A model generated the notes under the pieces. It ran no database searches. It saw only the letters and a program-made list of their open reading frames with translations, and was not told where the DNA came from. From contig NC_092022.1 in assembly GCF_042242105.1 (NCBI RefSeq), positions 11,838,001 to 11,902,000 on the forward strand: a DNA stretch of 64,000 nt, written 5' to 3'. Both the position numbers and the translations under genes were made by a program. This DNA is from Pempheris klunzingeri. Taxonomy: Eukaryota; Chordata; Actinopteri; Acropomatiformes; Pempheridae. Shown here piece by piece: positions 39,801 to 49,549 of this stretch. How positions within the stretch are numbered: the stretch's first letter is position 1; every line of letters starts with the position of its first letter.

Positions 39801-40364
39801 AAACCTGAGATCCACAGATCGGATAGACAGTGAGAATAGGGAACATGAGGTCTGCGAGGCCTCATGGTCTCAAGGCCTCACGGTTAGAGCAAGCTGTTTT
39901 GATCCATACAAAAGCCTGCCAGTTATTCTGTTTTCGGCTGTATCCTCCTCCTGAAAACATTAACTCAACTGGACTGAAATCTCTGCATTTGGACAGATCA
40001 AATGAGTCAAGAGAGGAAGGGCTGTATCTGTTTCTTGACCCTCTGGAACTAATCATTTCCCCCCCTCTCTCCTCTCTCTTGTCTTGTGTCTCTTTGTGCA
40101 CCCTCCTTTTTGTAGTCTTCTTTGACCTTCTCCAAGGATCTCACCAAAGCTTTGGGTGCAGGGCTCTTGCCCAACCCCTTGGCTGTTGCTGCAGCAATGG
40201 CCGCCGCGGCATCCTCGAACCCATTGGCTCTCCGTGCAGCAGCTCCTGCGCCCCACCCGCATCATCACCTATTGCAAGGCCCGCCTCTCAGCCACGCCAT
40301 CCTGAGACCTGCACCCGGGCCCATACGCACCGCCCATGGGCCAATCCTCTTCTCCCCCTACTGA
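16895..40364 (+). CDS. znf385a: znf385a, zinc finger protein 385A (spliced, seven coding exons visible, 5' end missing)
   Basis: This entry is the gene model joining seven exons, listed separately below. The joined frame is open across all junctions and gives about 440 residues plus an unseen N-terminus. From family knowledge, ZNF385A (Hzf) is a nuclear and cytoplasmic protein that binds double-stranded or structured RNA, takes part in mRNA localisation and modulates p53 target choice. It contains three C2H2 fingers of the U1/matrin type, each C-x2-C-x12-H-x5-H. Stretches such as the MDPVQKAV start region, [44 protein letters not shown] and the C-terminal [15 protein letters not shown] are near-identical to mammalian ZNF385A as I remember it, and closer to it than to ZNF385B or ZNF385D. 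The protein is longer than the roughly 386-residue human form, mainly through a proline-rich expansion in exon 35008-35367. Confidence 0.93.
20063..20070 (+). promoter_or_regulatory. Candidate TATA box for an internal znf385a promoter
   Basis: TATATATT lies about 122 bp upstream of the ATG at 20192. A start site about 30 bp downstream would give a leader of about 95 bases before that ATG. This rests on spacing and the downstream splice-competent exon only. Confidence 0.3.
20192..20230 (+). CDS. znf385a: Candidate alternative first coding exon of znf385a
   Basis: An ATG at 20192 opens 13 codons ([13 protein letters not shown]) that end exactly at a near-consensus donor, AAG|GTGAGT, in phase 0. 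The next annotated exon (23010) also begins in phase 0, so the two would join in frame and replace the LDLKPFL exon. Alternative N-termini are known for ZNF385 genes. The ATG context is weak (C at -3, C at +4). After splicing, the ATG of MDPVQ would have A at -3 and G at +4, so the exon might instead act as a leader. No homologue of this 13-residue start is known to me. Confidence 0.42.
21590..21636. repeat. (CT)n microsatellite
   Basis: About 22 uninterrupted CT units inside a znf385a intron. It produces RERE-rich chance frames on the opposite strand. Confidence 0.95.
22951..22983. repeat. (CT)n tract upstream of a znf385a acceptor
   Basis: A CT run with one TG interruption that ends about 25 bases before the acceptor at 23008-23009. 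Confidence 0.9.
23010..23120 (+). CDS. znf385a: znf385a exon: MDPVQKAV region and first half of zinc finger 1
   Basis: The acceptor is CTATCAG at 23003-23009 and the donor GAG|GTACAG at 23121. The exon has exactly 37 codons, opens with ATG in phase 0 and closes in phase 0. It encodes [14 protein letters not shown], the [15 protein letters not shown] segment and the two cysteines of finger 1 (exon residues 27 and 30). The matching histidines are in the next exon. The ATG at the first base could serve as a start codon in transcripts lacking an upstream coding exon. Confidence 0.95.
23121..28330 (+). other. znf385a: znf385a intron
   Basis: An intron of about 5.2 kb. It contains a short CA microsatellite at 24985-25012 and pyrimidine-rich patches around 25450-25620 and 26180-26530, but no recognisable gene or mobile element. 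The frames in it are chance products of CT-rich DNA. Confidence 0.75.
24985..25012. repeat. (CA)n microsatellite
   Basis: An ACACACAC run with a TA interruption at each end. Confidence 0.85.
28331..28505 (+). CDS. znf385a: znf385a exon: second half of zinc finger 1 and linker
   Basis: The acceptor is CCCATAG and the donor GCGG|GTGAGA at 28506. It encodes [20 protein letters not shown], supplying the two histidines of finger 1 (exon residues 6 and 12), then a Pro/Ser-rich linker ending SEPSKA. The exon has 58 full codons plus one base (G), which pairs with AT at 35008 to give Asp. The basic HARRVK segment right after the finger is a family hallmark. Confidence 0.95.
30739..30832. repeat. Long (TG)n microsatellite
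   Basis: About 94 bp of TG with two CG interruptions, inside a znf385a intron. It is the longest simple repeat in the window and is probably length-polymorphic. Confidence 0.97.
32318..32600. repeat. Interspersed fish repeat with CTTTATTGATCCC...GGGGAAATTC signature
   Basis: TTAGACTTAGAC is followed by TCTTTATTGATCCCCCATATGGGGAAATTC, here quoted in pieces: TCTTTATTGATCCCC then ATATGGGGAAATTC. An A-rich body follows, with ATAAATAAATATTTACACTATGGAC text. I know this arrangement as a high-copy teleost repeat. It shares its signature with the copy at 11005. CCCCCATATGGGG forms a small hairpin. The family name and edges are uncertain. Confidence 0.6.
35008..35367 (+). CDS. znf385a: znf385a exon: proline-rich linker and most of zinc finger 2
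   Basis: The acceptor is TTTTTGTAG and the donor AAAG|GTGGGT at 35368. The exon has 360 bases and is phase 1 at both ends. The first two thirds encode a proline-rich segment ([20 protein letters not shown]) and a Gly/Ser region. Then come [20 protein letters not shown] and finger 2, C-x2-C-x12-H, with the last histidine in the next exon. The acidic/basic [11 protein letters not shown] lead-in is conserved in ZNF385A, B and D. The proline-rich part is longer than in mammals and probably disordered. The donor AAAG|GTGGGT departs from the consensus at +4 (G instead of A). Confidence 0.93.
35368..39089 (+). other. znf385a: znf385a intron
   Basis: An intron of about 3.7 kb, AT-rich overall, with a short TG run (39058-39074) just before its acceptor. 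No repeat family or gene was recognised. Confidence 0.75.
39090..39274 (+). CDS. znf385a: znf385a exon: end of zinc finger 2, linker, start of zinc finger 3
   Basis: The acceptor is CTGCAG and the donor CAG|GTAGGA at 39275. Its first two bases complete the Gly codon of finger 2. It then encodes [20 protein letters not shown], with the last histidine of finger 2, a Gly-rich linker, and [18 protein letters not shown], with the cysteines of finger 3. It has 61 full codons after the split codon and ends in phase 0. Confidence 0.95.
39275..39651 (+). other. znf385a: znf385a short intron
   Basis: A 377-bp AT-rich intron between the two halves of finger 3. Nothing else is seen in it. Confidence 0.85.
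39652..39744 (+). CDS. znf385a: znf385a exon: second half of zinc finger 3 and basic tail
   Basis: The acceptor is CCTTTCAG and the donor ACG|GTAAGA at 39745. Its 31 codons begin [10 protein letters not shown], with both histidines of finger 3, and continue [19 protein letters not shown]. The basic cluster after the finger is consistent with nucleic-acid binding or nuclear localisation. Phase 0 at both ends. Confidence 0.95.
39745..40115 (+). other. znf385a: znf385a last intron
   Basis: A 371-bp intron ending in TTTTTGTAG. Nothing else is seen in it. Confidence 0.85.
40116..40364 (+). CDS. znf385a: znf385a last coding exon, alanine-rich C-terminus
   Basis: It encodes 82 residues and ends with TGA at 40362-40364. 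It opens with [20 protein letters not shown]. An alanine-rich stretch ([13 protein letters not shown]), a His-rich [12 protein letters not shown] segment and the family signature [19 protein letters not shown] follow. The terminal signature is conserved across ZNF385A, B and D and fixes the reading frame and the stop. Confidence 0.95.
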   Translation, partial: SSLTFSKDLTKALGAGLLPNPLAVAAAMAAAASSNPLALRAAAPAPHPHHHLLQGPPLSHAILRPAPGPIRTAHGPILFSPY

Positions 40365-43345
40365 CACATCACCCTCTGACTTCCGCCAGTCAGGAACAGC
40401 CACTTCAAAAGCACACTGTGAAGATATAAACATGATCAACAAACAGCAATTGATAGGGGGAAAAAAAATCCAACCATTTCAATATTGAACTGAGAGAAAA
40501 ACAAGGGAAAGGAGCAGCGGAAAGGAGTAGAAGTGTGTGTCTCTCTTCCCTTTACCTGAAACTCTCCCTCCATTTCAAAGACTTCTGAGTGATGGAATGA
40601 GCAGAGGAGAGGTTTTCATTATGCATTGAACTCCCTTGTACATCTCTCACCTCCCCCGGTCCCTCTCCTTTGCACTGTGGCCCTGTCATGGCCGCCTCAA
40701 TACCTACAGAAGAAACACATGCAGACCTTTCTAGAACCATTAAACCACATGTAGTGTTACATAATTATTCTGGGCCAGGTTGGTTTTCTCCTGTCATCAA
40801 CGTGTTCCTCTCATCCTATGCACCTCAAAAACAATAATGTTATGTCAGTAGGGTAGCTGCTTCCATCGGTCTTCGCTGTGTGCGCCACATGTAGCTGTGG
40901 CGGCCTCCACGGTACTGTACATGTCCCCCTCTGCACCGGAGGCCAGCAACTCTTCAGTTTGTGACATTAGGTCCTTGCTAGAAACAACATGACTTCTACT
41001 GACAGGCAGGTGGTAGCCGCATCTGAACATGTCTGACGGTTGGGGGGGTTAAGAGAGCAGAAAAGTGACTGTAGGGGATTGCACTCCCCTGTCATTTCCT
41101 GAGCGGATGAGGTGAGAGGAGGGCTGGTATGGGTCAGTGGATGGATTGACCCCAGGCAGCATGCAGACACACACAGGCCCAAACGAATCTGTGTTTGAAA
41201 ATAGACTGTACCAACAAAAAACGCCACAAGGCATATCTGCCAACCTCCATAAGGGTCAGAGAAGGGCCTCACTAAAGGGGAGAGAGGATGGGAGAACCAG
41301 CAGAAGTCACATATTGGTACATACTGTACTGCTGTATTTGATACATAATCACTATGTTTAGCTAAGATCGTGTTTGATGGAAAGACTTTGCTCTTTCACT
41401 TACAGTAATGAGAAATACTGTACTGGAGAGAGCATAGTTCATACGTATTTAGTGACACATCTGTTCACATAAAGCCATCAAAAAGAAGGTTAGAGACATT
41501 CTCACACCTCCCTGCTCTTCATTCTCAGGCTGATTCACTGCGTAGGTGGGGAGGTATGAATTAGGTGCAACCCTGTGTATTGATGTATTTGTGCTGTTTC
41601 TGCATGCAGCCTCGCAATATGGTCCTGCAGGGTCAGGCTTCTACATCACCGGGTTGAACTCTTCTACTCTTGCCCTATCCTCCTCCTCCTCCTCATCACC
41701 TCCCTCATCTCCAAAAGTTCAAATTATTCTATAGCAGAGGACACATCATCAACCATAATGCTCAAAGGAACAAATTATAGAGAGGAAGATGAAAGCCAAA
41801 CACGTTCTTGGAAAAATGATCTTGAGCTGGAGTGACAGCCGAGCCAGAAGCCCAGCGAGTCTGCCCAGAGCGGGAGCCGGAGATGTCCAGCTCAAGGCAT
41901 CTATTGATACTTCCTGTCTTACAACTGAAAGCCATGAAACACACCATGATTTGTTTTCTTTTACAAAGACTGGTGAGCACTTTGTTTTGTTTGGTTTGGA
42001 CTGTTGGTTTGCATTTATGTCACACGTAAAAAAAGATCAAAATAGAAAACACAATAAAAATATTTTTGTAGGTAGGAAATGGTAATAACTACATCCGTGA
42101 AGGGGAAAAAAGGAAAGGAGTGGAATTCTTGGATGGTATATTATATTAAGTGTGGACTCAGACAGGCAGGCAAACCAACTGACTCAGCGGGGAGCCACAA
42201 CAGCTAGCTAAACAGCAGCAGACCTATCTTGCTTGACAGCTTGAAACTATCACCCTTTTCTGAACGAGATGTACACTGTGCCCTTTCATTGAGAAGCAAT
42301 GAGCTCTAATGTCTTACCTTTGTCTGAATATTGCAATGCAATGAGCAATTTTTATCAGAGTGACTTGTTATCATTGTGACATGTTGTGACATGTTGTCTG
42401 GAGTCATGTGTAAACTGGGAGCACGCCAGCTGACAGACTTTTCTGTTCTTCCATGTGGAGTACATGCCCTCGAAGGGATTGAGAGAGGGACAGAGCTCGA
42501 CAGAAGTGTAGCTGGACTTAGGGACCGACCCTTCATATTAAAGGGCCTTTTTACTATGGTAATCTCTGCTTGGGGAACAGGGTACAATGCCAGGTATCAA
42601 GGGATTAAAGCTAGATTTGTTCAACAGGCTTATTTTTTAGTTGGACTTACTGAGTTGCATTTTTTTCCTGTGTGTGAGAAATGTGTTTAAGTGCAAATCC
42701 TGAGGAACATTATCAATGCCATTACTTAAAGAAGAAGCTGGCTTGGGGTCAGCTTCCACCGTTGTGCTCTTTTTGTTGCTGAACGAAACTTTACAGAGTT
42801 CATTTTGTGAGTGAGATACTATTCCAGGATCCGTGCTCTCCTTCCTCTTGGTGTGTGTACCATATGTATTCTAGTGTGTGTTGGGAACTGCTCTCTCCCC
42901 ACTTCCCACCAATCAGAGACAGAGGCAACCTGGAGCTATAAAGTGGCTTAACACAATAACGGAGACAAAAACCTGCACATGTTTGGTTTGGGAAAATTGA
43001 CCAGTCATCCTGGATTCTATCAGCGACTTGATCAATGACCCTACCTGATAAAAGTACTGCAATCCTGTCACTGGTAGGTCAGCCAAGTAGCAGCACCACA
43101 GATATGTTCATATTGTCCTTGATATGTTCATACTGTGATGATTCCCACTGACTCATCCTCATTATTCACATATGGGAAATAAATGTTAGATTCCTATTTT
43201 CTGGGCAGGTATTTCATGTTAGCTGTGTTTAGGCTACTAGCCTTAGCCTTATTCTGCCCTCAGCCTCTCCCAGAGCAGAGAGAGAGATGGAGAGGCTATG
43301 TTGTAATTTTGTCTTGCCAATAAAGTTATTTTTGAATTTCATTGT
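40365..43345 (+). other. znf385a: Probable znf385a 3' untranslated region
   Basis: No gene signal is seen in the 3 kb after the stop. AATAAA hexamers occur at about 42053 and 43177 and, most convincingly, at 43319-43324, where CCAATAAAGTTATTTTTG resembles many vertebrate mRNA ends. A long 3' UTR would suit a protein from a family linked to post-transcriptional control. The true end could be earlier. Confidence 0.5.
43319..43324 (+). terminator. znf385a: Candidate znf385a poly(A) signal
   Basis: AATAAA followed by GTTATTTTTG. It is the best-looking signal downstream of the stop codon, and cleavage would fall near 43340. Confidence 0.45.
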
Positions 43346-44713
43346 CAGAGGGGACAAGGAGTTTGTATGGCGAATTGTAGCAATACCTGACTCATTCTGG
43401 CTACTCTTGTTTATTGCAATAAGAAAATTAAACAATAAATGTGTATGTGAGTAAAACATTATAAATGTAATTTAAATGAAAAAGAAACTTTATGGTAAAT
43501 ACTATTGGTATCGAGAGAAACCATGGTGGGAAAAAAGTAAATGTCAATAAATCATTAAATGAAACGAATGTTTTCAGAGTTTTTGTGAATCAGTCATTGT
43601 GTGGACCAACAGCTTTAATGCAACATCAGAATTCAAAATCAAAAAAATACCAGAAATATCTTCTACAGTCTCTATCTCTCTGTGCTTTACAGTCCTAGTA
43701 CATGAGCATGACAATAATACAATTTTTCATTGGGTGTATTGACAGATAAGTGGTGATTGTGCCTACAGAATTTAAAATATTATAAATGCAGGGATTTCTG
43801 CTGTGAATCACATATCTCCCATAAATTAGGAGTTGCTTTATTATTATCGTTCTAGGGAGAAACTCCAGGACTTGTCTCTAGGAGATGATCATGATCATTA
43901 CATCTCAGTGCCTTTCAAACAAAGGAGAGATTTGTTCAAATTTTAACAAAAGATAGATACCCGGTTTAGCATCTACTGCATTGTGAATTAGAAAATTACT
44001 TATGTTCATGTTTTATTAACAAAATTGATCTTTTTGCCTTCAAAATACATTCTTTTACATCTTCCTTGAAACAGTGAGGTCCTGGCCTCTCTGAGCACTG
44101 ACAAGATGTGGGGACACAAAATGATTAATGGGAAACAAAAGAAGTGAAACAATGTTCTGTTAGTGAGCAAATTTATTGTGAAATTCTTGAAAGTTCGACC
44201 TTTTTAGGCCTCTCAAAGTTATTTATGAAGCTCTCGACTAATAGACCAATTCAACATGAGGAAGGTTTGCAAGCAAGCATTATTAATTCTAAGAGGTCAC
44301 CAGTCAAAAAGGTTTGGAAAAAATTAATTCTCTCCCCACAGTCTTTGACAGTACCACCATGGGCGTCTGGTTGTAGTTTAAAATGGTGATGCATGATTAG
44401 TGACTGGCAAGGGGAGGTACAGTAGGAAAGTGTTTTATTTAAAATTCATTTTATTCACTTATTTATTTAACACATAAAAGTACCATTTCCTACGATACAG
44501 AGCCTTAAATAATGAACCAATAATGCTGCTCTTTCAGTATAAAGCCCAATTTATATTGTATAATAAAATATTAGTTTCACCAGTCAGCAACTGATTAAAT
44601 GTCAAAGTGTACTTAATATGTATATTTCATAGTTTGCCAAGACACATTGCAAAGCTACTAAACTCATGTGGACATATTTCAAATCAAAACCAAGTCTTTG
44701 TTGTTTGTGACCT

Positions 44714-45080
44714 CGTAGAATACCATAGAATACCATATAAAACCATATCATAATGTACATGCCATAGGATACCGTACAGTACCATAAATAACCATAGAAT
44801 ACTCTACCATAACATAGAGTACTATACATTACTATAGAATAACATTACCATAAATTGCGGTACCATACCGTAGAGCACCATAGATTACTGTAGCATACCA
44901 TACAACACTGTAAAATAACATAGATTACCATAGATTACCATAGATACCACACCATACCATAGATTAATATAGAATACCGTACAATTCCGTAGATTACCAT
45001 ACCGTACTATAGAATACCATAGATTAGCATAGAATACAGTACCATACCATAGAATACTACAGAATACTGTACTACACTAT
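44714..45080. repeat. Degenerate tandem array, unit about 10 bp (ACCATAGAAT type)
   Basis: About 36 head-to-tail, variably mutated copies of a decamer-like unit appear: ACCATAGAAT, ACCATAGATT, ACCGTACAGT, ACCATACCAT and similar. The period stays close to 10 bp through most of the array, with some 5-bp slips. The opposite strand gives a Tyr/Trp/Phe-rich chance frame (44602-44829). This is a minisatellite-like array and not CRISPR, because there are no spacers. Confidence 0.85.
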
Positions 45081-46247
45081 CTGTTGTTCCCAGTGGAAAT
45101 ATTCTTAATGAATTTTGCACCATTTTACAAATATTTCCCAGTATTGCTGCATGTGTACTTATTTTCTGCTTTATCAGGTCCACCAATATAATCTAATGTA
45201 ATTCAATACTGCTGGTCTGCCACAACATCTTTATTAGGTCATAGTGTTCCTTTTTGGTGGCATTATATTGAGAGATGTTTCTAATTTTTTGCCCTCTCTT
45301 TATATATACAGTAAGAGGGCAGACTGTAGAAACACCTCTCAGTGTAATCCTTGCACCATGCACTTTACTTTTGTAATGGATCAAGTAGAAACATGTGCAT
45401 AAACACTGGAACATTTTAATGAGGCATTCTCAACCCAGCTGCAGTTGGACATTACAGAATCCTCTTTGTGAGCTGTAGATGCAGCTAGCAGGAGTAGTAG
45501 CTGACTGGTGTTGCATTGTGCTGTCTGATGAAGAGCAGCATTGTTCTGTGTGGAGAGCGTTGCTGATTTCTCATAATAGACAGCCCTCATATCATGCCCT
45601 TGGGACTTTTTTCAAGCATTCCTAAACAGTGTGACAGCTCGACTGCAGTTCTGTGGACCCTGTAACAATACACAGCTCAGCCACTAGATGGTCCTACTGT
45701 CATGACTAGGAAGCAGGTCCACCTGAAATAATGCAGCATGCTGTAGCTGTAAAGAGCTGTTCATTCTGCATAGAACAGTCAGTCTAAATTATTCACATAT
45801 CCGGCGTGGGTAACACTACATTACTGCGGATGATCAGCACAGCACGTATTGTTTCTGAATATTCACAGTGTGTTACATGTATTATATGAAGCAGCGCTGA
45901 ACATATTTAGAAAAGCCAATACTGTACATAGTCATACGAAAATACTGTATGCAGACTGGACAGATGGCTGCTATGCTGTGCTGTCTTTATTGCCACGCTC
46001 GTTAAAGACATTGTAAAACTAAATGACCCATAGGATTCTGCAGTACCAGAAGAAAAAAAATCATCAAATGTCACTACTCAGAGATGGATCTTTGGATGGT
46101 ATGCTGTTATCAGTTTAACTCATTGTGCATTTGCACTTACTTTTGGGAATATGGCCATGCTGTTAAACAGTAATTCTATTGATGTAGAAAGGGAATTGTT
46201 ATGTATAAAATTGAGACTTAAACACTTGAGATTATTTAATGTCGTAT

Positions 46248-46259
46248 TGTTAGATAAAT
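46248..46259 (+). repeat. Left target-site duplication of SINE
   Basis: TGTTAGATAAAT, repeated exactly at 46599-46610 on the far side of the element. Confidence 0.8.
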
Positions 46260-46598
46260 GGGGCAGCATGGTGGTGCTGTGGTCAGCACTGTTGCCTCAC
46301 AGCAAGAAGGTCCAGGGTTCAAATCCCGGTTCTCCCCATGCTAGCGTGGCTTCTCTCCGGGTACTCCGGCTTCCTCCCACAATCCAAAGACATACACATT
46401 AGGTTAATTGGTAACTCTAAATTGCCCGTAGGTGTGAGTGTGAGAGTGAATGGTTGTCTGTCTGTCTGTATGTGGCCCTGCGATTAGCTGGCGACCAGTC
46501 CAGGGTGTACCCCGCCTCTCACCCGAAGTCAGCTGAGATAGGCTCCAGCTCCCCCCACGACCCTGACGGATAAGCGGTATAGAAAATGGACGGATGGA
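46260..46598 (+). mobile_element. tRNA-derived SINE, about 340 bp
   Basis: The 5' part reads like a tRNA: an A-box-like TGGTGCTGTGGTCAGCAC segment and a near-perfect B box, GGTTCAAATCC (about 46316-46326). A conserved body follows (CTCCGGCTTCCTCCCAC, TTAATTGGTAACTCTAAATTGC, CCAGGGTGTACCCCGCCTC) and the element ends with a GGATGGATG-type tail. I recognise this body as one of the most abundant SINE-like repeats of spiny-rayed fishes. It is bounded by identical 12-bp direct repeats, as expected from target-primed insertion. It has no coding capacity and would be transcribed by RNA polymerase III and mobilised by a LINE. Confidence 0.85.
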
Positions 46599-46610
46599 TG
46601 TTAGATAAAT
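46599..46610 (+). repeat. Right target-site duplication of SINE
   Basis: TGTTAGATAAAT, identical to the copy at 46248-46259. The first two bases overlap the GATG tail, so the exact boundary is ambiguous by a base or two. Confidence 0.8.
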
Positions 46611-49010
46611 ATCACACTACCTTTTATGCAATTTTGTCAATAATCCCAGTACACAATGTTCTCAATGTTGAATTAGCAATACCTCTACCATGGGCAGGTA
46701 TTTATTATTTATTATTATTATTTATCTAATATTTATTATTTTATCAAGTTTAGTTTTGTCAGAACAAGCTGGAAAGGGGACAGAAAGAGCCCTCACCCTG
46801 TTCGTTCCTCCTTTTAGAACAGCTTGTTTTTGTTTTTTTTCATTTCTATGGATCACGACTCCTGAAAAAAGCATAATGGCCTAGTTTTGCAGTAGACAGC
46901 TTTACAAGACAGACCGAGTAGTTCGTTTCTTGAAAGCTCTATGCATTGAGATGTGGCAATAACACAGTGAGATGGTCAGATAGGGATCTTCAAATGTAAT
47001 CTGAAGAGGTAGCTGAGGCACCTGCACTTTTCTCTAAATGGAAGTCTGCTCCTGAGAGGAGAGACCATGTTCTTTGGTCTCTCTTTCTTTCTTCTCCACT
47101 GGCCCCTTCTCTCTTTTTGCATCACAAATGTTGTAAGCGTAAAAAGAGAAGATATGAGACTTTTCTTTGCTATTGATGTGAAGACAAGAACGCTTTATTG
47201 TTTTTTTTTAAATTTGATAACCTTTCTATAGTTGCTTGCTAACTGAATCCAGACTAATTCATTTTGGCAATTTTGTAACCACAAGGAAAAGAATGAGATA
47301 AAACAATCAGAATCAATTTTGTGCGTGACAAAAATGTTTGAATTGTGTGCTATGCATATTATTTTAAGCTTTAGATAAGACATTCTTTTCATTATGGAAT
47401 AAGCTCAGAGAATAAGAGATCTGACACATTGGCATGAGAAACTGAAAAGCAAGAGATATGAATGTATTCATGTTTACCACACATTTCCATATTGTTTACT
47501 TACTGTACTAAATGGATGAATATTACACCTCTAATTGAACCCTTCAAGAGTATCGTTTAACTACTGAAAGACACGGACATTGGCAATGCACGATCTTATT
47601 TCCCAGGGGAATGAATCATCTACAGGATATTAGTCTTTAACCTGAATGATGAAAATGATGGAAGGATTGGTGTTCAAAAGGAAAAGTTTATTAATTTAAG
47701 CAGAAAATGTTTAAAAAGCTTTTAGGCATTAGGGGAAAAAAGCCATGACAGCTATTAATTTTTATGAGATGTGTTCTGAGCAAATAGATGCCACTGAGTA
47801 AAAGTGTGTACTCACTCTGCGCTGCATTTCAACTACAGAGTGAGCAAGCTCAAGCATGTGATCACAATGCAAATCCAAAAAACCACAGATGATACATTTC
47901 AGTAGCAGAGTAAGATGGAACAGCACATCATCAGCATGACACCGGATCTTTCTCAGCGTTACAGCTAAGATTAATCCAGGTTTGGGCTCTCCTGTCTGTC
48001 TGCACAAACATGGGTAAGCAGGTTCAAGTGCATCAGTGAGGAGATAATTAGTCCAGGCTCCACAGACAGTCTGGGAGGAAAGATAGAAGGCACAGCGGAG
48101 TAAACGAGTTCATAATCTCATTTTCTGAACTTAGTCACAAAATTGTGTTGGGACCAGCTGTAGAGGTTATTCTTTTCAGTTCAGCCTGTTGTGGCTTTTT
48201 TCAAATAGTGGATGTCATTATCAATGTTTGTGCAGCCACTTGGAACGTTACACTTGTTTATATTCTCATTAATTACAACAGCTGCTTCTTATAAGCAGAA
48301 TTTGCCACCTTCATTCTGTCCAACTGTCTGTTGGATCTACCCCAGTTTCACTCATGTTCTTTGTTTTTATATATTCTTACGATTCGAACTAAAGGCGGTA
48401 TCCTGCGGTAATAAACATCGATCATTCCTCCAGTGGTGATAGCATTTTTGCTGAAACTTGACATATCACAAGCATCTGAGGAAGGCAAGAGATAGAAGGA
48501 CCATTCCTCAGACTAATATCTTGTCCTCTTCAGGGAAATTAAGTTAATACTCAGCAATCCATGCAATAACCAAACTCCCACTCAGGGTCACACAAAATAG
48601 CCACATCCTCTCAGGTGAGCTCTGGATACATGGGGGGGTATTTAGCTGTGGGGAAGTAATCCTTGAGCCTTGTATGCTCATCATTAAGAGCTCTCAAATG
48701 ACAGTTGCCTAATATTTTGGTCTCACAAGGCATCTTTGTAACGGATCAGAAGTTGAGGGCTGAGCTGACAGCAGCTGGGTGGCTCAGTTGTGTTGGCATG
48801 TCAGCAGCTCAAGACGAAAGCTACAGTTGTGAAGAATCTAATTAACTGTTTTCAAGAAGTGAATGAAGATGCTTCAATAAAATGTGTGATGAATGAAAAT
48901 TTACTCAGTGTGTTTACACTGACTTTAGTCCTTGAGCGAGAACATGACTTTAGAAAAAGAATGAAATATAAATCTAAATTTGCGCATTTATTAAGTACCC
49001 ATCAATTGTA

Positions 49011-49250
49011 TACTGTTGCCCATAAAGTTGGAATAATTGTTCAATACTCCCAATTTTGTTAAAGCCTGAATACACAGTTTGCAAAGGTTAATTGTGGTTT
49101 AAGTTTCACTGTGATATGTTTGGAAGAGTTTGATCAATACAGTTGAGAAGATATACACTTTATTTATTGAGAATAAATCGCATTGTCACAATCATTTCAT
49201 GAGAAGAGGGAAAAAAACATTTTATTCCAACTTTATGGGCAACAGTGTAT
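49011..49250. mobile_element. Mariner/Tc1-type MITE with about 25-bp terminal inverted repeats
   Basis: The left end reads TACTGTTGCCCATAAAGTTG then GAATAA. The right end reads TTATTC then CAACTTTATGGGCAACAGTG, its reverse complement with very few mismatches. Both ends abut TA dinucleotides, as expected for the Tc1/mariner TA target duplication. The element is about 240 bp long and encodes no transposase, so it is non-autonomous. Confidence 0.8.
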
Positions 49251-49549
49251 ATAAGCTATAAAAGTCAAATAGGGGCATTTGATGTAAGTAATCAAAATGT
49301 AAGTATTCAAAGCAAAATTAAACAAGATCCAAACAGGCCATAGTATCTGTGCTTGAATACACATGTGCTAAACAGAGACAAAATGCATCAACAGAGAGGA
49401 ATAGCAGTCAGATGTTGAATTATGACAAGACATTAAACAATGTGTAATACACAGTGTTAATTTTGCAAGCTTGTAAAAGTCCATGTTAGTGATATTCATT
49501 TATTACCTCTTAGTTGACAAAAATGCAAAATTAACATTTTAGTCTTGTC

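Noticed and set aside
44602..44829. Tyr/Trp/Phe-rich minus-strand open frame
   Set aside because: It is a translation of the decamer tandem array and its flank.
44714..45080. CRISPR array
   Set aside because: The units are about 10 bp, directly adjacent and degenerate, with no unique spacers, and the genome is a vertebrate's.
46310..46332. tRNA gene, because of a GGTTCAAATCC B box
   Set aside because: No cloverleaf can be completed around it, and the surrounding sequence is the body of a flanked SINE.
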